From an uncultured Ferrimonas sp. (GTDB lineage Bacteria > Pseudomonadota > Gammaproteobacteria > Enterobacterales > Shewanellaceae): a DNA stretch of 64,000 nucleotides. The DNA is taken from assembly GCF_947489035.1 (NCBI RefSeq), contig NZ_CANLCI010000004.1, positions 1 to 64,000 of the forward strand. Direction: 5' to 3'. The notes beneath the pieces were generated by a model. It made no database searches. It saw nothing but the letters and a program-made list of their open reading frames with translations, and was not told the origin of the DNA. This document shows, in pieces, positions 24,187 through 34,697 of this stretch (positions are counted from its first letter, which is position 1; the number at the start of each line of letters is the position of its first letter). Both the position numbers and the translations under genes were made by a program.

Positions 24187-27100
24187 ATGATGACGCAAAC
24201 ACTGCAGCAACGGCTTAACCAGCGCATTTTGATCTTAGATGGCGCCATGGGCACCATGATCCAGCAACACAAGCTGGAAGAAGACGATTTTCGCGGCCAG
24301 CGCTTTATCGATTGGCCCTGTTTGCTCAAAGGCAATAACGATTTGCTGTCGTTAACCCAGCCGCAGATCATCGCCCAAATTCACCGTGACTACCTGTTAG
24401 CCGGTGCCGACATCATCGAAACCAACACCTTCAACAGCACCAGCGTGGCGATGGCCGATTACCAGATGGAAGCCTTGGCGGCGGAGATCAATTTTGAATC
24501 GGCCAAGTTGGCGCGCCAAGTTGCCGACGAAGTAGCGGCGCAAACCGGCGTTGCCCGCTTTGTGGCTGGCACCTTGGGGCCCACCAACCGCACCTGCTCT
24601 ATCAGCCCCGATGTGAATGATCCCGGCTTTCGCAACATCAGTTTTGATGCCTTGGTTGATGCCTACAGCGAAGCGGTAAACGCGCTGCTGGATGGCGGCG
24701 CCGACATCATCATGGTCGAAACCGTGTTTGATACCTTAAACGCCAAAGCAGCGCTGTTTGCCATCGATCAGGTGTTTGAGCAGCGGGGCAACCGATGGCC
24801 GGTGATGATCTCTGGCACCATTACCGACAGCTCTGGCCGTACCCTAACCGGCCAAACCACCGAAGCGTTTTACAACTCGCTGCGCCATATTCAGCCCATC
24901 AGCATTGGCCTTAACTGCGCCTTGGGGCCAAAAGAGTTGGTGCCCTACATGGCTGAATTAAGCCGCATCAGTGAATGCCCGGTTTCCGCCCACCCCAATG
25001 CTGGCTTGCCCAACGAATTTGGCGAGTACGATGAAACCCCAGCGCAGATGGCGCAAATTATTCGCCAGTGGGCACAGGACGGTTGGCTCAACATCGTTGG
25101 CGGCTGCTGTGGCACGACCCCCGAACACATCAAAGCCATTGCCGAGGCGGTGGCCGACTGTTCACCTCGGCAAGCGCCACCGCTGCCGGTGCAAACGCGC
25201 TTGGCGGGATTAGAGCCCTGCAACTTTGATGAGCAATCGCTGTTTATCAACGTAGGCGAGCGCACCAACGTCACCGGCTCGGCGCGCTTTTTGCGGCTGA
25301 TCAAAGAGGAGGATTACGAAACCGCCCTAGAGGTGGCGAAGCAGCAAGTAGAGCATGGCGCCCAGATCATCGACATCAACATGGATGAGGGGATGCTCGA
25401 CTCTGAAGCGGCGATGGTGCGTTTCTTAAAACTCGTCGCTGCCGAGCCGGACATCGCCAAGGTGCCGATCATGATCGACTCCTCCAAATGGTCGGTGATA
25501 GAGGCGGGCTTAAAGTGCATTCAAGGCAAGGGCGTGGTTAATTCCATCTCGTTAAAAGAGGGCGAGCAAGCCTTTATCGAGCAGGGCAAACTGGTGCGCC
25601 GCTACGGTGCCGCCGCCATCGTGATGGCGTTTGATGAACAAGGCCAAGCAGACACCTACGCCCGCAAAGTAGCGATCTGCCGCCGCGCCTACCAAGTACT
25701 CACCGAAAAAGTCGGCCTGCCACCAGAGGACATCATCTTCGATCCCAACATCTTTGCCATCGCCACCGGCATCGATGAACACAACAACTACGCCGTCGAT
25801 TTTATCGAAGCCTGTAAAACCATCCGCGCTACCCTGCCCCACGCACGGCTGTCAGGCGGTGTTTCTAACGTCTCGTTTTCCTTTCGTGGCAACAACCCCG
25901 TGCGAGAAGCGATCCACGCGGTGTTCCTCTACCACGCCATCAAAAATGGCCTCAGCATGGGCATAGTTAATGCTGGCCAGTTAGCGATCTACGACGACAT
26001 CCCTAAAGATCTGCTCGAACGAGTGGAAGAGGTGGTGCTTAATCGGCGTGATGATGGCACCGAACGGTTGCTGGCCATTGCCGAGGATCATCGCGGCGCT
26101 GGCAAGCAACAAGCGGATCCCCGCGACGCCCAGTGGCGCAGTTGGCCAGTATCAAAGCGGCTTGAGCACGCGCTGGTAAAGGGGATCACCGACTTTATTG
26201 AAGAGGACACCGAGCTGGCACGGCAAGCCGCCGATCTGCCACTGCAAGTGATTGAAGGGCCATTGATGGATGGCATGAACGTGGTCGGTGATCTGTTTGG
26301 CGATGGCCGCATGTTTCTGCCGCAAGTGGTTAAATCTGCCCGGGTGATGAAACGCGCGGTGGCTTACCTCAACCCCTATATTGAAGCCTCTAAAGTGAAG
26401 GGGCAAAGCAATGGCAAGGTGTTGATGGCCACCGTCAAAGGCGATGTGCACGACATCGGTAAAAACATCGTTGCGGTGGTGCTGCAATGCAACGGCTACG
26501 AGGTGATCGATCTGGGCGTGATGGTGCCAGTAGAGAAGATCATCGAAGTCGCCATTGAACAGCAGGTGGATGTGATCGGCATGTCTGGCCTGATCACCCC
26601 ATCCTTGGATGAGATGATCCACAACGTCAAAGCCTTTGAAAAAGCAGGGCTCACCATCCCCTGCATTATTGGCGGTGCCACCACCTCGAAAATTCACACC
26701 GCAGTGAAAATTCAGCAGCACTACCCCCATGGCGCCATCTACGTGGCCGACGCCTCGCGCACAGTGCCGGTGATCGCCAAGCTGTGCGGCGCTGAACGGC
26801 CGCAATTTGTGGCCGAGCGCTATCGCGAATACCAACAGCTGAAGTTAAAACGGGAAAACCAAGGGCAGCGCAAAACACTTGTCAGCTTGGAGGCGGCGCG
26901 CAGCAATCGCAATCAGATCGATTGGCACAGCCATCAGCCGCAAAAACCTAAGCAGTTAGGGGTGTTCACCCTCAACAACTACCCACTGCAAGATCTGGTC
27001 GAGCGCATCGATTGGACCCCGTTTTTCCGCAGCTGGGGGCTGCACGGCAAATACCCGCAGATCTTTAACAACACCACCGTGGGTGCCGAAGCCAAAGAGC

Positions 27101-27855
27101 TGTTCGACAACGCCCAAACCATGTTGGTGCAAATCATCGAACAGCAGTGGCTCTCTGCCGCCGCCGTCTATGGCCTGTTTGCCGCCAATACTCTGGATAA
27201 TCATGACGACATCGCCATCTATCAAGATGACAGTCGCACTAAGCAGATCAGCACCTTGCATATGCTTCGGCAACAGCACGAGCGTGTAGACAACAATAAC
27301 TTCGCCCTTGCGGACTTTGTCGCGCCCCAATCGAGCCAAGTGGCCGACTACATGGGGGCGTTTGCGGTAACCGCAGGAATAGGCATTGATGAGCATGTCG
27401 CTCGCTTCGAGCAAGCCGGTGATGACTACAGCGCCATTATGCTCAAAGCATTGGCGGATCGCTTAGCTGAAGCCTTCGCTGAGCGGCTGCACGAGCGCGT
27501 GCGCAAAGAGTTTTGGGGCTATGCCGCTGACGAGCAATTGGATAATGATCAGCTGATCAAAGAGCGCTATAAAGGCATTCGACCAGCGCCGGGGTATGCC
27601 GCTTGCCCGGATCACACCGAAAAAGGATTGTTGTGGCAGTTACTTGAACCGACCCAACGGATCGGTTTAAACATCACCGAAAACTTCGCCATGTACCCTA
27701 CCGCTGCGGTATCCGGTTGGTACTTTGCTCACCCAGAATCCCGTTATTTTGGCGTAACGGACATCGCTAAAGATCAGGTTGAAGATTACGCGAAGCGCAA
27801 AGGGATGAGCCTAGAGCAAGCCGAAAAATGGCTGGCGCCAATTATTGCTCAATAA
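24187..27855 (+). CDS. metH: Cobalamin-dependent methionine synthase
   Basis: 1222 residues with all four MetH modules. The homocysteine domain (about 1-325) starts [14 protein letters not shown] and has the zinc ligands in [12 protein letters not shown] (Cys307 and Cys308). The folate (pterin) domain runs from about 350 ([16 protein letters not shown]). The cobalamin domain has [13 protein letters not shown] with the cobalt ligand His755 and later [11 protein letters not shown]. The C-terminal reactivation domain binds S-adenosylmethionine through [15 protein letters not shown]. It moves a methyl group from methyl-tetrahydrofolate to homocysteine. Two in-frame ATGs (24187 and 24190) are possible starts. 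No cobalamin riboswitch was seen upstream. Confidence 0.98.
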   Translation: MMTQTLQQRLNQRILILDGAMGTMIQQHKLEEDDFRGQRFIDWPCLLKGNNDLLSLTQPQIIAQIHRDYLLAGADIIETNTFNSTSVAMADYQMEALAAEINFESAKLARQVADEVAAQTGVARFVAGTLGPTNRTCSISPDVNDPGFRNISFDALVDAYSEAVNALLDGGADIIMVETVFDTLNAKAALFAIDQVFEQRGNRWPVMISGTITDSSGRTLTGQTTEAFYNSLRHIQPISIGLNCALGPKELVPYMAELSRISECPVSAHPNAGLPNEFGEYDETPAQMAQIIRQWAQDGWLNIVGGCCGTTPEHIKAIAEAVADCSPRQAPPLPVQTRLAGLEPCNFDEQSLFINVGERTNVTGSARFLRLIKEEDYETALEVAKQQVEHGAQIIDINMDEGMLDSEAAMVRFLKLVAAEPDIAKVPIMIDSSKWSVIEAGLKCIQGKGVVNSISLKEGEQAFIEQGKLVRRYGAAAIVMAFDEQGQADTYARKVAICRRAYQVLTEKVGLPPEDIIFDPNIFAIATGIDEHNNYAVDFIEACKTIRATLPHARLSGGVSNVSFSFRGNNPVREAIHAVFLYHAIKNGLSMGIVNAGQLAIYDDIPKDLLERVEEVVLNRRDDGTERLLAIAEDHRGAGKQQADPRDAQWRSWPVSKRLEHALVKGITDFIEEDTELARQAADLPLQVIEGPLMDGMNVVGDLFGDGRMFLPQVVKSARVMKRAVAYLNPYIEASKVKGQSNGKVLMATVKGDVHDIGKNIVAVVLQCNGYEVIDLGVMVPVEKIIEVAIEQQVDVIGMSGLITPSLDEMIHNVKAFEKAGLTIPCIIGGATTSKIHTAVKIQQHYPHGAIYVADASRTVPVIAKLCGAERPQFVAERYREYQQLKLKRENQGQRKTLVSLEAARSNRNQIDWHSHQPQKPKQLGVFTLNNYPLQDLVERIDWTPFFRSWGLHGKYPQIFNNTTVGAEAKELFDNAQTMLVQIIEQQWLSAAAVYGLFAANTLDNHDDIAIYQDDSRTKQISTLHMLRQQHERVDNNNFALADFVAPQSSQVADYMGAFAVTAGIGIDEHVARFEQAGDDYSAIMLKALADRLAEAFAERLHERVRKEFWGYAADEQLDNDQLIKERYKGIRPAPGYAACPDHTEKGLLWQLLEPTQRIGLNITENFAMYPTAAVSGWYFAHPESRYFGVTDIAKDQVEDYAKRKGMSLEQAEKWLAPIIAQ

Positions 27856-28018
27856 CAATGAATATAAAGAGTCAATCGAGCAATGGCGGAAACATCATGT
27901 GGGAATTAACCCATTATTGACAACAGCGGAATATCGCAGTTAAGCATTGCTACAATCGAGTTTAATCTTTTTTAAAAGGCTACTGAGCTAAAAAAGGGTT
28001 ATCGTTCAGCGCAGCTGA

Positions 28019-28195
28019 TTATGCCGACGATTCGACTTTTTCCGGCGCGAAGCGGTGCTGGAATACAATGCTCGAACATTGCTCGCACTTGTGCTTGTTC
28101 CAATCAACACGAGTGATATGGCGCTCAAGGAGCCCACGCTTAACCCGAGGTAAATGTCCCGCCTCACCACATGTTGGGCACTTAATGTAACTCAT
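28019..28195 (-). CDS. Small zinc-ribbon protein
   Basis: 58 residues from the ATG at 28195, preceded by GGAAG; codons up to 28264 lack a suitable ribosome site. Two CxxC knuckles (YIKCPTCGE, Cys6/Cys9, and KHKCEQCSS, Cys37/Cys40) are spaced as in a zinc ribbon, with a basic stretch between (PRVKRGLLERH). It may bind nucleic acid or a protein partner. No signal peptide. I do not recognise a named family. It stands alone downstream of, and facing, metH. Confidence 0.7.
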   Translation of the reverse strand: MSYIKCPTCGEAGHLPRVKRGLLERHITRVDWNKHKCEQCSSIVFQHRFAPEKVESSA

Positions 28196-28264
28196 GACGT
28201 CGCTTCCTTTTACGCTTAAATTTACCGAGGAAAATATACAAAATGATCCTGACACTGTCATCAT

Positions 28265-28666
28265 TTTGACGCCAATAAATCGTCAAAAAAAAGCAAACGA
28301 CTAAAATAAACTCAAGCACTATCAACCTGTTACTTATGTGAACCAACACCACCGCCTTGGAGTCAACAAAATAAATACAAAAACAACATCACAATAACGC
28401 AACGGCAACATAGGGCGGTGTTAATCCCTATTGCACTTTGATCATTGCCAATCCGTTCACCCGTCATCATTTTGCCGACCAGACGAGCGAGCACAAGCGG
28501 CTTTGTTTCCTGCTGCTTACTGAGCTTGGGCATAAGCTTAGAAGCCGACACACTTAGCCTGACTAAAAAGGTCGAACAGGAACAAGAGAAGAACAATAGC
28601 CGAGGAAATAAAAAAGCTATTACTTTAATCGAATAAAAATAATATTTTTATTCTTCGTCAGCACTA
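28265..28666. other. Gene-poor stretch of about 400 bases
   Basis: Only weak frames: a TTG-started 63-codon frame on the plus strand (28445-28636) and an overlapping 77-codon frame on the minus strand, neither with a ribosome site or recognisable sequence. An A+T-rich inverted repeat AATAAAAAT-aat-ATTTTTATT lies at 28632-28652, just before the terminator. Confidence 0.45.
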
Positions 28667-28694
28667 AAAAAGGCACCTAATTAGGTGCCTTTTT
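28667..28694. terminator. Perfect 28-base palindromic terminator
   Basis: AAAAAGGCACCTAA is followed by its exact reverse complement, giving a G+C stem with A and T runs on both sides; it can stop transcription from either strand. It lies 30 bases after the DUF3010 gene stop on the minus strand. Confidence 0.9.
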
Positions 28695-28723
28695 ATTAAT
28701 TTAAGCTAACACGAAAATAATGA

Positions 28724-29170
28724 TTAATATTCTTCATCATTAGTGTGCAGTGTGCTTTGGCAATATGCGTAGGCGGCATCAAAAGCAACCTTTTGGAATT
28801 TTTTCAATCCCAGTTCATCAAAGCCCGCTTGTACTGGATTTCGCTTAACCCACTCTTTAATTTGAGTTGGGTGCATCACGGTTGCATCAACCCCTACCAG
28901 CTGCATCGCCGCTTCCATCTTAAAGCTGCCACCACTGCCGGCAAACTTACCTTTTTGTGGGCGATCGATAATTACAATGTGATCCACATGGTAATCTTCC
29001 ATCAACTTACCAAAAGCGAAGTGAAAGCTACGGATAGATTCAGTGCTTTCCAGTTTCGGCATGGTCATCGACAACTGGCGCATCGATGGCACCGCAAACA
29101 GGCCATCTTCCATGCCCAGCAAACAGAAAACCGCTTCCGCACCTTTGATCTCAACGCCAATAACTCTCAT
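28724..29170 (-). CDS. DUF3010 family protein
   Basis: 148 residues, the normal length of the DUF3010 family found in Shewanella, Vibrio and relatives. Recognisable stretches are MRVIGVEIKGAEAVFCLLG, the FHFAFGKLMEDYHVDHIVI core and DRPQKGKFAGSGGSFKMEAA. The alternating strands and conserved acidic residues recall an RNase H-like fold, but this is inference and no activity is established. It is a single-gene unit with a promoter-like inverted repeat upstream and a strong terminator. Confidence 0.88.
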   Translation of the reverse strand: MRVIGVEIKGAEAVFCLLGMEDGLFAVPSMRQLSMTMPKLESTESIRSFHFAFGKLMEDYHVDHIVIIDRPQKGKFAGSGGSFKMEAAMQLVGVDATVMHPTQIKEWVKRNPVQAGFDELGLKKFQKVAFDAAYAYCQSTLHTNDEEY

Positions 29171-29205
29171 GCCTTACCCATTAAACAAACAACAATAATG
29201 GCGCT

Positions 29206-29228
29206 ATTGTAGCGTGAAACTCACGCTA
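29206..29228 (-). promoter_or_regulatory. Promoter with overlapping inverted repeat before the DUF3010 gene
   Basis: On the minus strand TAGCGTGA-gtt-TCACGCTA runs directly into TACAAT, a good -10 hexamer, 36-41 bases before the ATG. The -35 is weak. The perfect eight-base arms between -35 and -10 are placed like an operator. Confidence 0.35.
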
Positions 29229-29312
29229 ACACCGCAGCTTAAGTGGCACTATTGGCAAAAACTTAACGTTGCTGCTTTCAACCGTATTCATCAGTCACAA
29301 TCACTTGGACAC

Positions 29313-29337
29313 AAAAAAGCCCGCATAAGGCGGGCTT
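29313..29337 (-). terminator. Rho-independent terminator of ugd
   Basis: On the minus strand AAGCCCGC-cttat-GCGGGCTT is followed by a T run. It lies 40 bases after the ugd stop. Confidence 0.9.
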
Positions 29338-29376
29338 AGTATAACAATCAAAGCGTTGGCTACCTTATGGCGACCG

Positions 29377-30543
29377 TTAGTCGTTGCCAAACAGATCGCG
29401 CGTGTAAACCTTATCGGCCACATCTTGAATGTCATCGGTCAACCGGTTGGCCACAATCACATCTGAGATTTGCTTAAATTCCGCCAAGTCGTTCACTACC
29501 CGCGAATTAAAGAACTCTTCTTGCTCCAACACCGGCTCGTACACAACCACATCAATGCCCTTGGCTTTGATCCGCTTCATCACCCCTTGAATCGAGGATG
29601 CGCGGAAATTGTCCGATCCCGCTTTCATGATCAAACGGTGCACCCCAACCACCTTCGGTTGCTTCGCAATAATGGCGTCGGCAACAAAATCTTTACGGGT
29701 TCGGTTGGCGTCCACAATTGCAGAAATGATGTTATTTGGTACATCCTGATAGTTAGCACGCAACTGCTTGGTGTCTTTTGGCAGACAGTACCCGCCGTAG
29801 CCAAAGCTTGGGTTGTTGTAATGACTACCAATGCGCGGATCCAGGCCAACGCCTTCGATGATCTGACGCGCATTCAGGCCGTGGGACTCGGCGTAGCTGT
29901 CCAGCTCATTAAAATAGGCCACGCGCAGGGCGAGGTAAGTGTTAGAGAACAGCTTAACTGCTTCGGCTTCGGTCGAATCGGTAAACAGCACTTCAATGTC
30001 CTGTTTAATCGCGCCCTCTTGCAGCAAATTGGCAAAGACTTGCGCGCGCTCACTGCGTTCACCCACGATGATCCGCGATGGGTACAGGTTATCGTAGAGC
30101 GCTTTGCCTTCGCGCAAAAATTCAGGCGAGAAGATCAGGTTGTCGCAACCAAAGCGCGCTTTGGTTTCAGCGGTGTAACCCACCGGCACCGTAGACTTAA
30201 TCACCATTACCGCCGTTGGGTTGATCGCCATAACATCCTGGATCACCGCTTCCACCGAACGGGTGTTGAAGTAGTTGGTTTGCGGATCGTAATCGGTCGG
30301 GGTGGCGATCACGACATAGTCGGCATCCTGATAAGCCAACTGCTTATCCAAAGTGGCGACAAAATTCAGTGGCTTATTAGCTAAAAAATCTTCAATTTCT
30401 GTATCAGCAATCGGCGATTGTTGATTGTTCAGCAAGGCCACTTTTTCCGGCACGATATCCACCGCAACCACTTGATGATGCTGCGCCAACAACATCGCAT
30501 TCGATAAACCTACATAGCCGGTTCCGGCAATCGCAATTTTCAT
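29377..30543 (-). CDS. ugd: UDP-glucose 6-dehydrogenase
   Basis: 388 residues, the length of the E. coli-type Ugd. [20 protein letters not shown] is the NAD site; [18 protein letters not shown] and [20 protein letters not shown] are family signatures, and [15 protein letters not shown] carries the catalytic cysteine. It oxidises UDP-glucose to UDP-glucuronate, used for acidic polysaccharides or aminoarabinose. It is a separate transcription unit between its own leader and terminator, and is 9 kb from the polysaccharide locus, so I do not assign it to that repeat unit. Confidence 0.96.
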   Translation of the reverse strand: MKIAIAGTGYVGLSNAMLLAQHHQVVAVDIVPEKVALLNNQQSPIADTEIEDFLANKPLNFVATLDKQLAYQDADYVVIATPTDYDPQTNYFNTRSVEAVIQDVMAINPTAVMVIKSTVPVGYTAETKARFGCDNLIFSPEFLREGKALYDNLYPSRIIVGERSERAQVFANLLQEGAIKQDIEVLFTDSTEAEAVKLFSNTYLALRVAYFNELDSYAESHGLNARQIIEGVGLDPRIGSHYNNPSFGYGGYCLPKDTKQLRANYQDVPNNIISAIVDANRTRKDFVADAIIAKQPKVVGVHRLIMKAGSDNFRASSIQGVMKRIKAKGIDVVVYEPVLEQEEFFNSRVVNDLAEFKQISDVIVANRLTDDIQDVADKVYTRDLFGND

Positions 30544-30588
30544 CTGATTCCAACCAATAATTAAGGGTCAGTTCCCTAAAACGAGAAA

Positions 30589-30628
30589 GAGGTGCCGACA
30601 ATGATCAAAAATCATTATCCATCACCTC
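30589..30628 (-). terminator. Compound hairpin between the che operon and ugd
   Basis: Outer arms GAGGTG/CACCTC enclose inner arms AATGAT/ATCATT. On the minus strand it follows the DUF2802 stop by 30 bases and is followed by TTTCTCGTTTT, a broken U-run. It probably ends the long flagellar-chemotaxis transcript, but it also lies in the ugd leader. Confidence 0.5.
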
Positions 30629-30658
30629 GTATAATTTAGCCGCTTAGCGTAATTTCAG

Positions 30659-31072
30659 TTACTGTCCACGCCGATGCAGCGTCACTAACAGCTGCGCTTC
30701 CGCCTTGGGCAATTCACAGTCTTTCATGATCTCTTCCACATCAGCGCCCAACTCCACCATCTTCATGGCGCGGTTGTAGAGCTTCGCATCGGGATCGGTC
30801 TGCAGCACTTCGTCTTGCCGTGCTTGCAGGTGCTGCTGGCTGTGTTCAAGCTCTTTAACGCGCTTCCCCACCCCAAGCGCACCACTGCGTACTTCGGTCA
30901 GTTCACGTTGCAGTGCCTCGTTATTGGCTTCTGCCGCTTTCAGCAAGAGCTTAACCGCCTCGACTTTGCGCTCAACTTGATTCACTTTGGCGCGGATCCA
31001 GCGAACAAGCATGCCCGCTGCCACAATCAGCACCGCCATCGCGATCCCGGCGATGACCATTAATTCGGTCAC
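30659..31072 (-). CDS. DUF2802 family membrane-anchored protein
   Basis: 137 residues from a GTG at 31072 that overlaps the cheW stop as GTGA and has GGAG 11 bases upstream; a GTG at 31093 and an ATG at 31060 are alternatives. It has one N-terminal membrane helix (MVIAGIAMAVLIVAAGMLV), a long coiled coil (about 35-90) and a small C-terminal DUF2802 unit (LYNRAMKMVELGADVEEIMKDCELPKAEAQLL) that looks like a helix-turn-helix. It is the last gene of the che operon, a place this family also holds in Vibrio and Pseudomonas. The function is unknown. Confidence 0.88.
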   Translation of the reverse strand: MTELMVIAGIAMAVLIVAAGMLVRWIRAKVNQVERKVEAVKLLLKAAEANNEALQRELTEVRSGALGVGKRVKELEHSQQHLQARQDEVLQTDPDAKLYNRAMKMVELGADVEEIMKDCELPKAEAQLLVTLHRRGQ

Positions 31073-31560
31073 AGCGTTGCTAGCTCCGACCACTCGTCAT
31101 TGCTCAGCAGCTTTTCCAAATCAACTAGGATCAACAGCTTGTCATCGCGATGGGACACCCCTTGGATGAACTTAGCGCTCTCTTCGTTACCCACATTAGG
31201 GGCGGTATCGATTTCAGAGCTGTTGAGGTAAACCACCTCAGCCACTGAATCCACCTGAATGCCCACCACCTGATCTTCCGCTTCGATGATGACGATGCGA
31301 GTGTTGTCGGTGATCTCGCCCGGCATTAAGCCAAAGCGGGCACGGGTATCAATTACCGTCACTACGTTGCCACGCAGGTTGATGATCCCCAGCACATAAG
31401 AAGGGGCGCCTGGCACTGGCGCGATGTCAGAGTAACGCAACACTTCGCGTACCTGCATCACGTTAATGCCGTAGGTTTCATGCTCCAATTGGAAGGTTAC
31501 CCACTGCACTACTTCGTCTTGCTTATCGATGTTCTCAATATTCTTATCTTGCATGCTCAT
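31069..31560 (-). CDS. cheW: Chemotaxis coupling protein CheW
   Basis: 163 residues with a single CheW domain: VVQWVTFQLEHETYGINVMQVREVL, then APSYVLGIINLRGNVVTVID and a C-terminal LLILVDLEKLL. CheW links chemoreceptors to the P5 domain of CheA and completes the array lattice. It follows parP by four bases and is coupled to the DUF2802 gene. The start ATG at 31560 has GAGCGG just before it. Confidence 0.96.
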   Translation of the reverse strand: MSMQDKNIENIDKQDEVVQWVTFQLEHETYGINVMQVREVLRYSDIAPVPGAPSYVLGIINLRGNVVTVIDTRARFGLMPGEITDNTRIVIIEAEDQVVGIQVDSVAEVVYLNSSEIDTAPNVGNEESAKFIQGVSHRDDKLLILVDLEKLLSNDEWSELATL

Positions 31561-31564
31561 CCGC

Positions 31565-32473
<909 letters not shown>

Positions 32474-33251
32474 CGTTCTGACCTCGTTCTAATAATCCAT
32501 TCAGTAGTTCATTGTATGCATTGACGCCACGGCAATCACCCGCAAACTGTGGTGCAGGCAGGTGTGCGAGACTCGCATCACGAAATCGGGTGTCGATCGG
32601 GATCACCGAATGCCACAGAGTGTTGGGGTAGCTGCGTGCCAGCTCAGACAACGACAGCAGCGATGCCTTAGTGCGGCGATCAAACATGGTGGGCACAATG
32701 GTGTACGGCGCGACACGTCGTCCCGCTTCCCCCATCTTATCCAGGGTTTTGACCATTCGGTTTAGCCCTTTCAGTGCCAAGTACTCGGTTTGCACCGGCA
32801 CAATAATGTGCTCACAGCAGGCCAAGGCATTCACCATCAACACCCCCAATACCGGTGGGCAATCGATCAACACCGCATCGTAGCGATCCGCCAATAATTC
32901 AATCACTTTAGATAACACAAAGCCCATACCGGGCTTATTACCTAAGTTCCGATCTAAGGTCGCTAAAGCCGTTGATGCCGGCATCAAATGCAAGCGTTCG
33001 ACCGATGTTGGCACAATCACCGACAGGCACAGTTTGGTGCTGAGCTGATCATGATGGTGAAACAGATCATAAAGGCTGCGTGGCAGCTCCTCGGATTCAA
33101 TCCCAAGGTAATAGCCTAACGAGGCCTGCGGATCGGTATCGATCATCAGCACACGCTTGCCACGGTTTACCAGCAACCCAGCCAGAGTCACGACCGTAGT
33201 TGTCTTTCCCACTCCACCTTTTTGGTTAACAACCGTCCACACCTGCATCGC

Positions 33252-33533
33252 TTACTCCGGCGTCTCGGTGGTCGGTTGCGTACCGTAGCGTTGCAATCGC
33301 TGTAGCAAGGTTTGCTTTTGCTGGCGCAGCAACTGCACCTGTTGTTGCAATTGCTGTTGCGTGAGCTGCTGCTGAGCTAACTGCTGGGTCAGTTGCTGAT
33401 TTTGCTGTTGCAACTCTTTGGCATAGCTCTGCTTATCAACCGCCCAAAAGAGCGTGATCAGAGTAATAATGCACAACCCAGCCGTCAGCAATGGCAACCA
33501 CTGGGTGGTTAACTTAGTGGAGGTAACTTTCAC
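33252..33533 (-). CDS. Small glutamine-rich coiled-coil membrane protein, unknown
   Basis: 93 residues from a GTG at 33533 that overlaps the cheB end by 20 bases. One membrane helix ([21 protein letters not shown], about 12-32) is followed by about 50 residues made almost only of Gln and Leu in heptad order, with Lys and Arg near the end: a short parallel coiled coil. With the basic N-terminus inside, the coiled coil would face the periplasm. It lies between cheB and parC, tightly packed, so it is co-expressed with the array machinery. I do not recognise a family. Confidence 0.65.
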   Translation of the reverse strand: MKVTSTKLTTQWLPLLTAGLCIITLITLFWAVDKQSYAKELQQQNQQLTQQLAQQQLTQQQLQQQVQLLRQQKQTLLQRLQRYGTQPTTETPE

Positions 33534-34668
33534 GCAGAATGCTCTCTGACATCTTTGCCAGTGGAATTGAGTGACTGGAGATCCCCGCCACCGTTACCGC
33601 CTGTGGCATGCCATAAACCACACAGCTGGCCGCATCTTGCGCCCAAATGGTGGCGCCATGACGCTGCAACATACGGCAACCCTCGCGGCCATCCGCCCCC
33701 ATGCCCGTTAAGATCACCGCTAACGCATCGCCGCCAAAGATCCGCGACGCGCTGCCAAAGGTGATATCAACAGAGGGTTTGTAGTTAATCTTTTCATCGC
33801 CATCGCGGATCACCAAACGGGCCGCAGCGCCGGTGCCTTCCAGCAGCATCTGTTTGCCACCTGGGGCTAAATAGGCGGTACCCGGGCGCAAACGATCGCC
33901 ACTTTCCGCTTCTTTCACCTCAATTTTGCACAGACCATTCAAACGCTGAGCAAAAGCAGGGGTAAAGGCGGCAGGCATGTGCTGCACCAAGATGATCGGC
34001 AGGGGGTAATCCGATGGGAACTGGGTCAGGATATTTTGCAGTGCGACTGGGCCACCGGTTGAGGTGCCAATCAGCAACGCTTTATAGCGCTTACCACTGG
34101 CACGACCGGGCAACTTGGCTTGGCCAACAGTACTGGCGGGTGCCGCAGCGGTCGCAACGACTTTACTTACGCCCGCATCAAGGCCAGAGAGGGTACTGCC
34201 ACGTTCAGCAACGCCACTGCGTAACGCCGGCTTAGCGGCATTGCCACTGAAGCGACTGACTTTGGTTACGCGGCGGCTGGCGATCGCCTTAACCCGTTGT
34301 TGCAACAAGGTCGCGGCTTGCTTGTGGTCGTTGGCGATGTCTTCAAACCGTTTCGGCAAGAAGTCCGCCGCCCCCGCTTCCAACGCATCAAGCGTGGCGC
34401 GGGCGCCGTTGTAAGTTAGAGATGAGAACATCAACACCGGAACTGGGCTTTGCGCCATGATCGACCGCACTGCAGTGATCCCATCCATGATTGGCATTTC
34501 GATGTCCATCGTGATCACATCCGGTCGTAAGGTACGGGCTTTATCTACCGCTTCACGTCCGTTGGTGGCGGTGGCGATCACTTCAATGCCTGGATCACTA
34601 TCCAGGATTTCCGCCACACGTCGGCGGAAAAAACTTGAGTCATCAACCACTAATACCTTTATCGCCAT
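33514..34668 (-). CDS. cheB: Chemoreceptor glutamate methylesterase CheB
   Basis: 384 residues. The receiver domain ([16 protein letters not shown], phospho-acceptor Asp55 in [12 protein letters not shown]) is joined by a linker (about 140-190) to the methylesterase domain, with catalytic Ser in [12 protein letters not shown], His in [17 protein letters not shown] and Asp in [10 protein letters not shown]. It removes methyl groups from chemoreceptors when phosphorylated by CheA. It ends 20 bases inside the next gene. No cheR is in the window. Confidence 0.97.
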   Translation of the reverse strand: MAIKVLVVDDSSFFRRRVAEILDSDPGIEVIATATNGREAVDKARTLRPDVITMDIEMPIMDGITAVRSIMAQSPVPVLMFSSLTYNGARATLDALEAGAADFLPKRFEDIANDHKQAATLLQQRVKAIASRRVTKVSRFSGNAAKPALRSGVAERGSTLSGLDAGVSKVVATAAAPASTVGQAKLPGRASGKRYKALLIGTSTGGPVALQNILTQFPSDYPLPIILVQHMPAAFTPAFAQRLNGLCKIEVKEAESGDRLRPGTAYLAPGGKQMLLEGTGAAARLVIRDGDEKINYKPSVDITFGSASRIFGGDALAVILTGMGADGREGCRMLQRHGATIWAQDAASCVVYGMPQAVTVAGISSHSIPLAKMSESILRESYLH

Positions 34669-34697
34669 CCTTTCCTCAAATCCGGTTCACCCGCCGC

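Noticed and set aside
28445..28636. 63-codon plus-strand frame
   Set aside because: Only a TTG start, no ribosome site, no recognisable sequence.
29470..30384. 304-codon open frame on the plus strand
   Set aside because: Antisense to ugd, which is intact with all motifs and has a terminator in the right direction.
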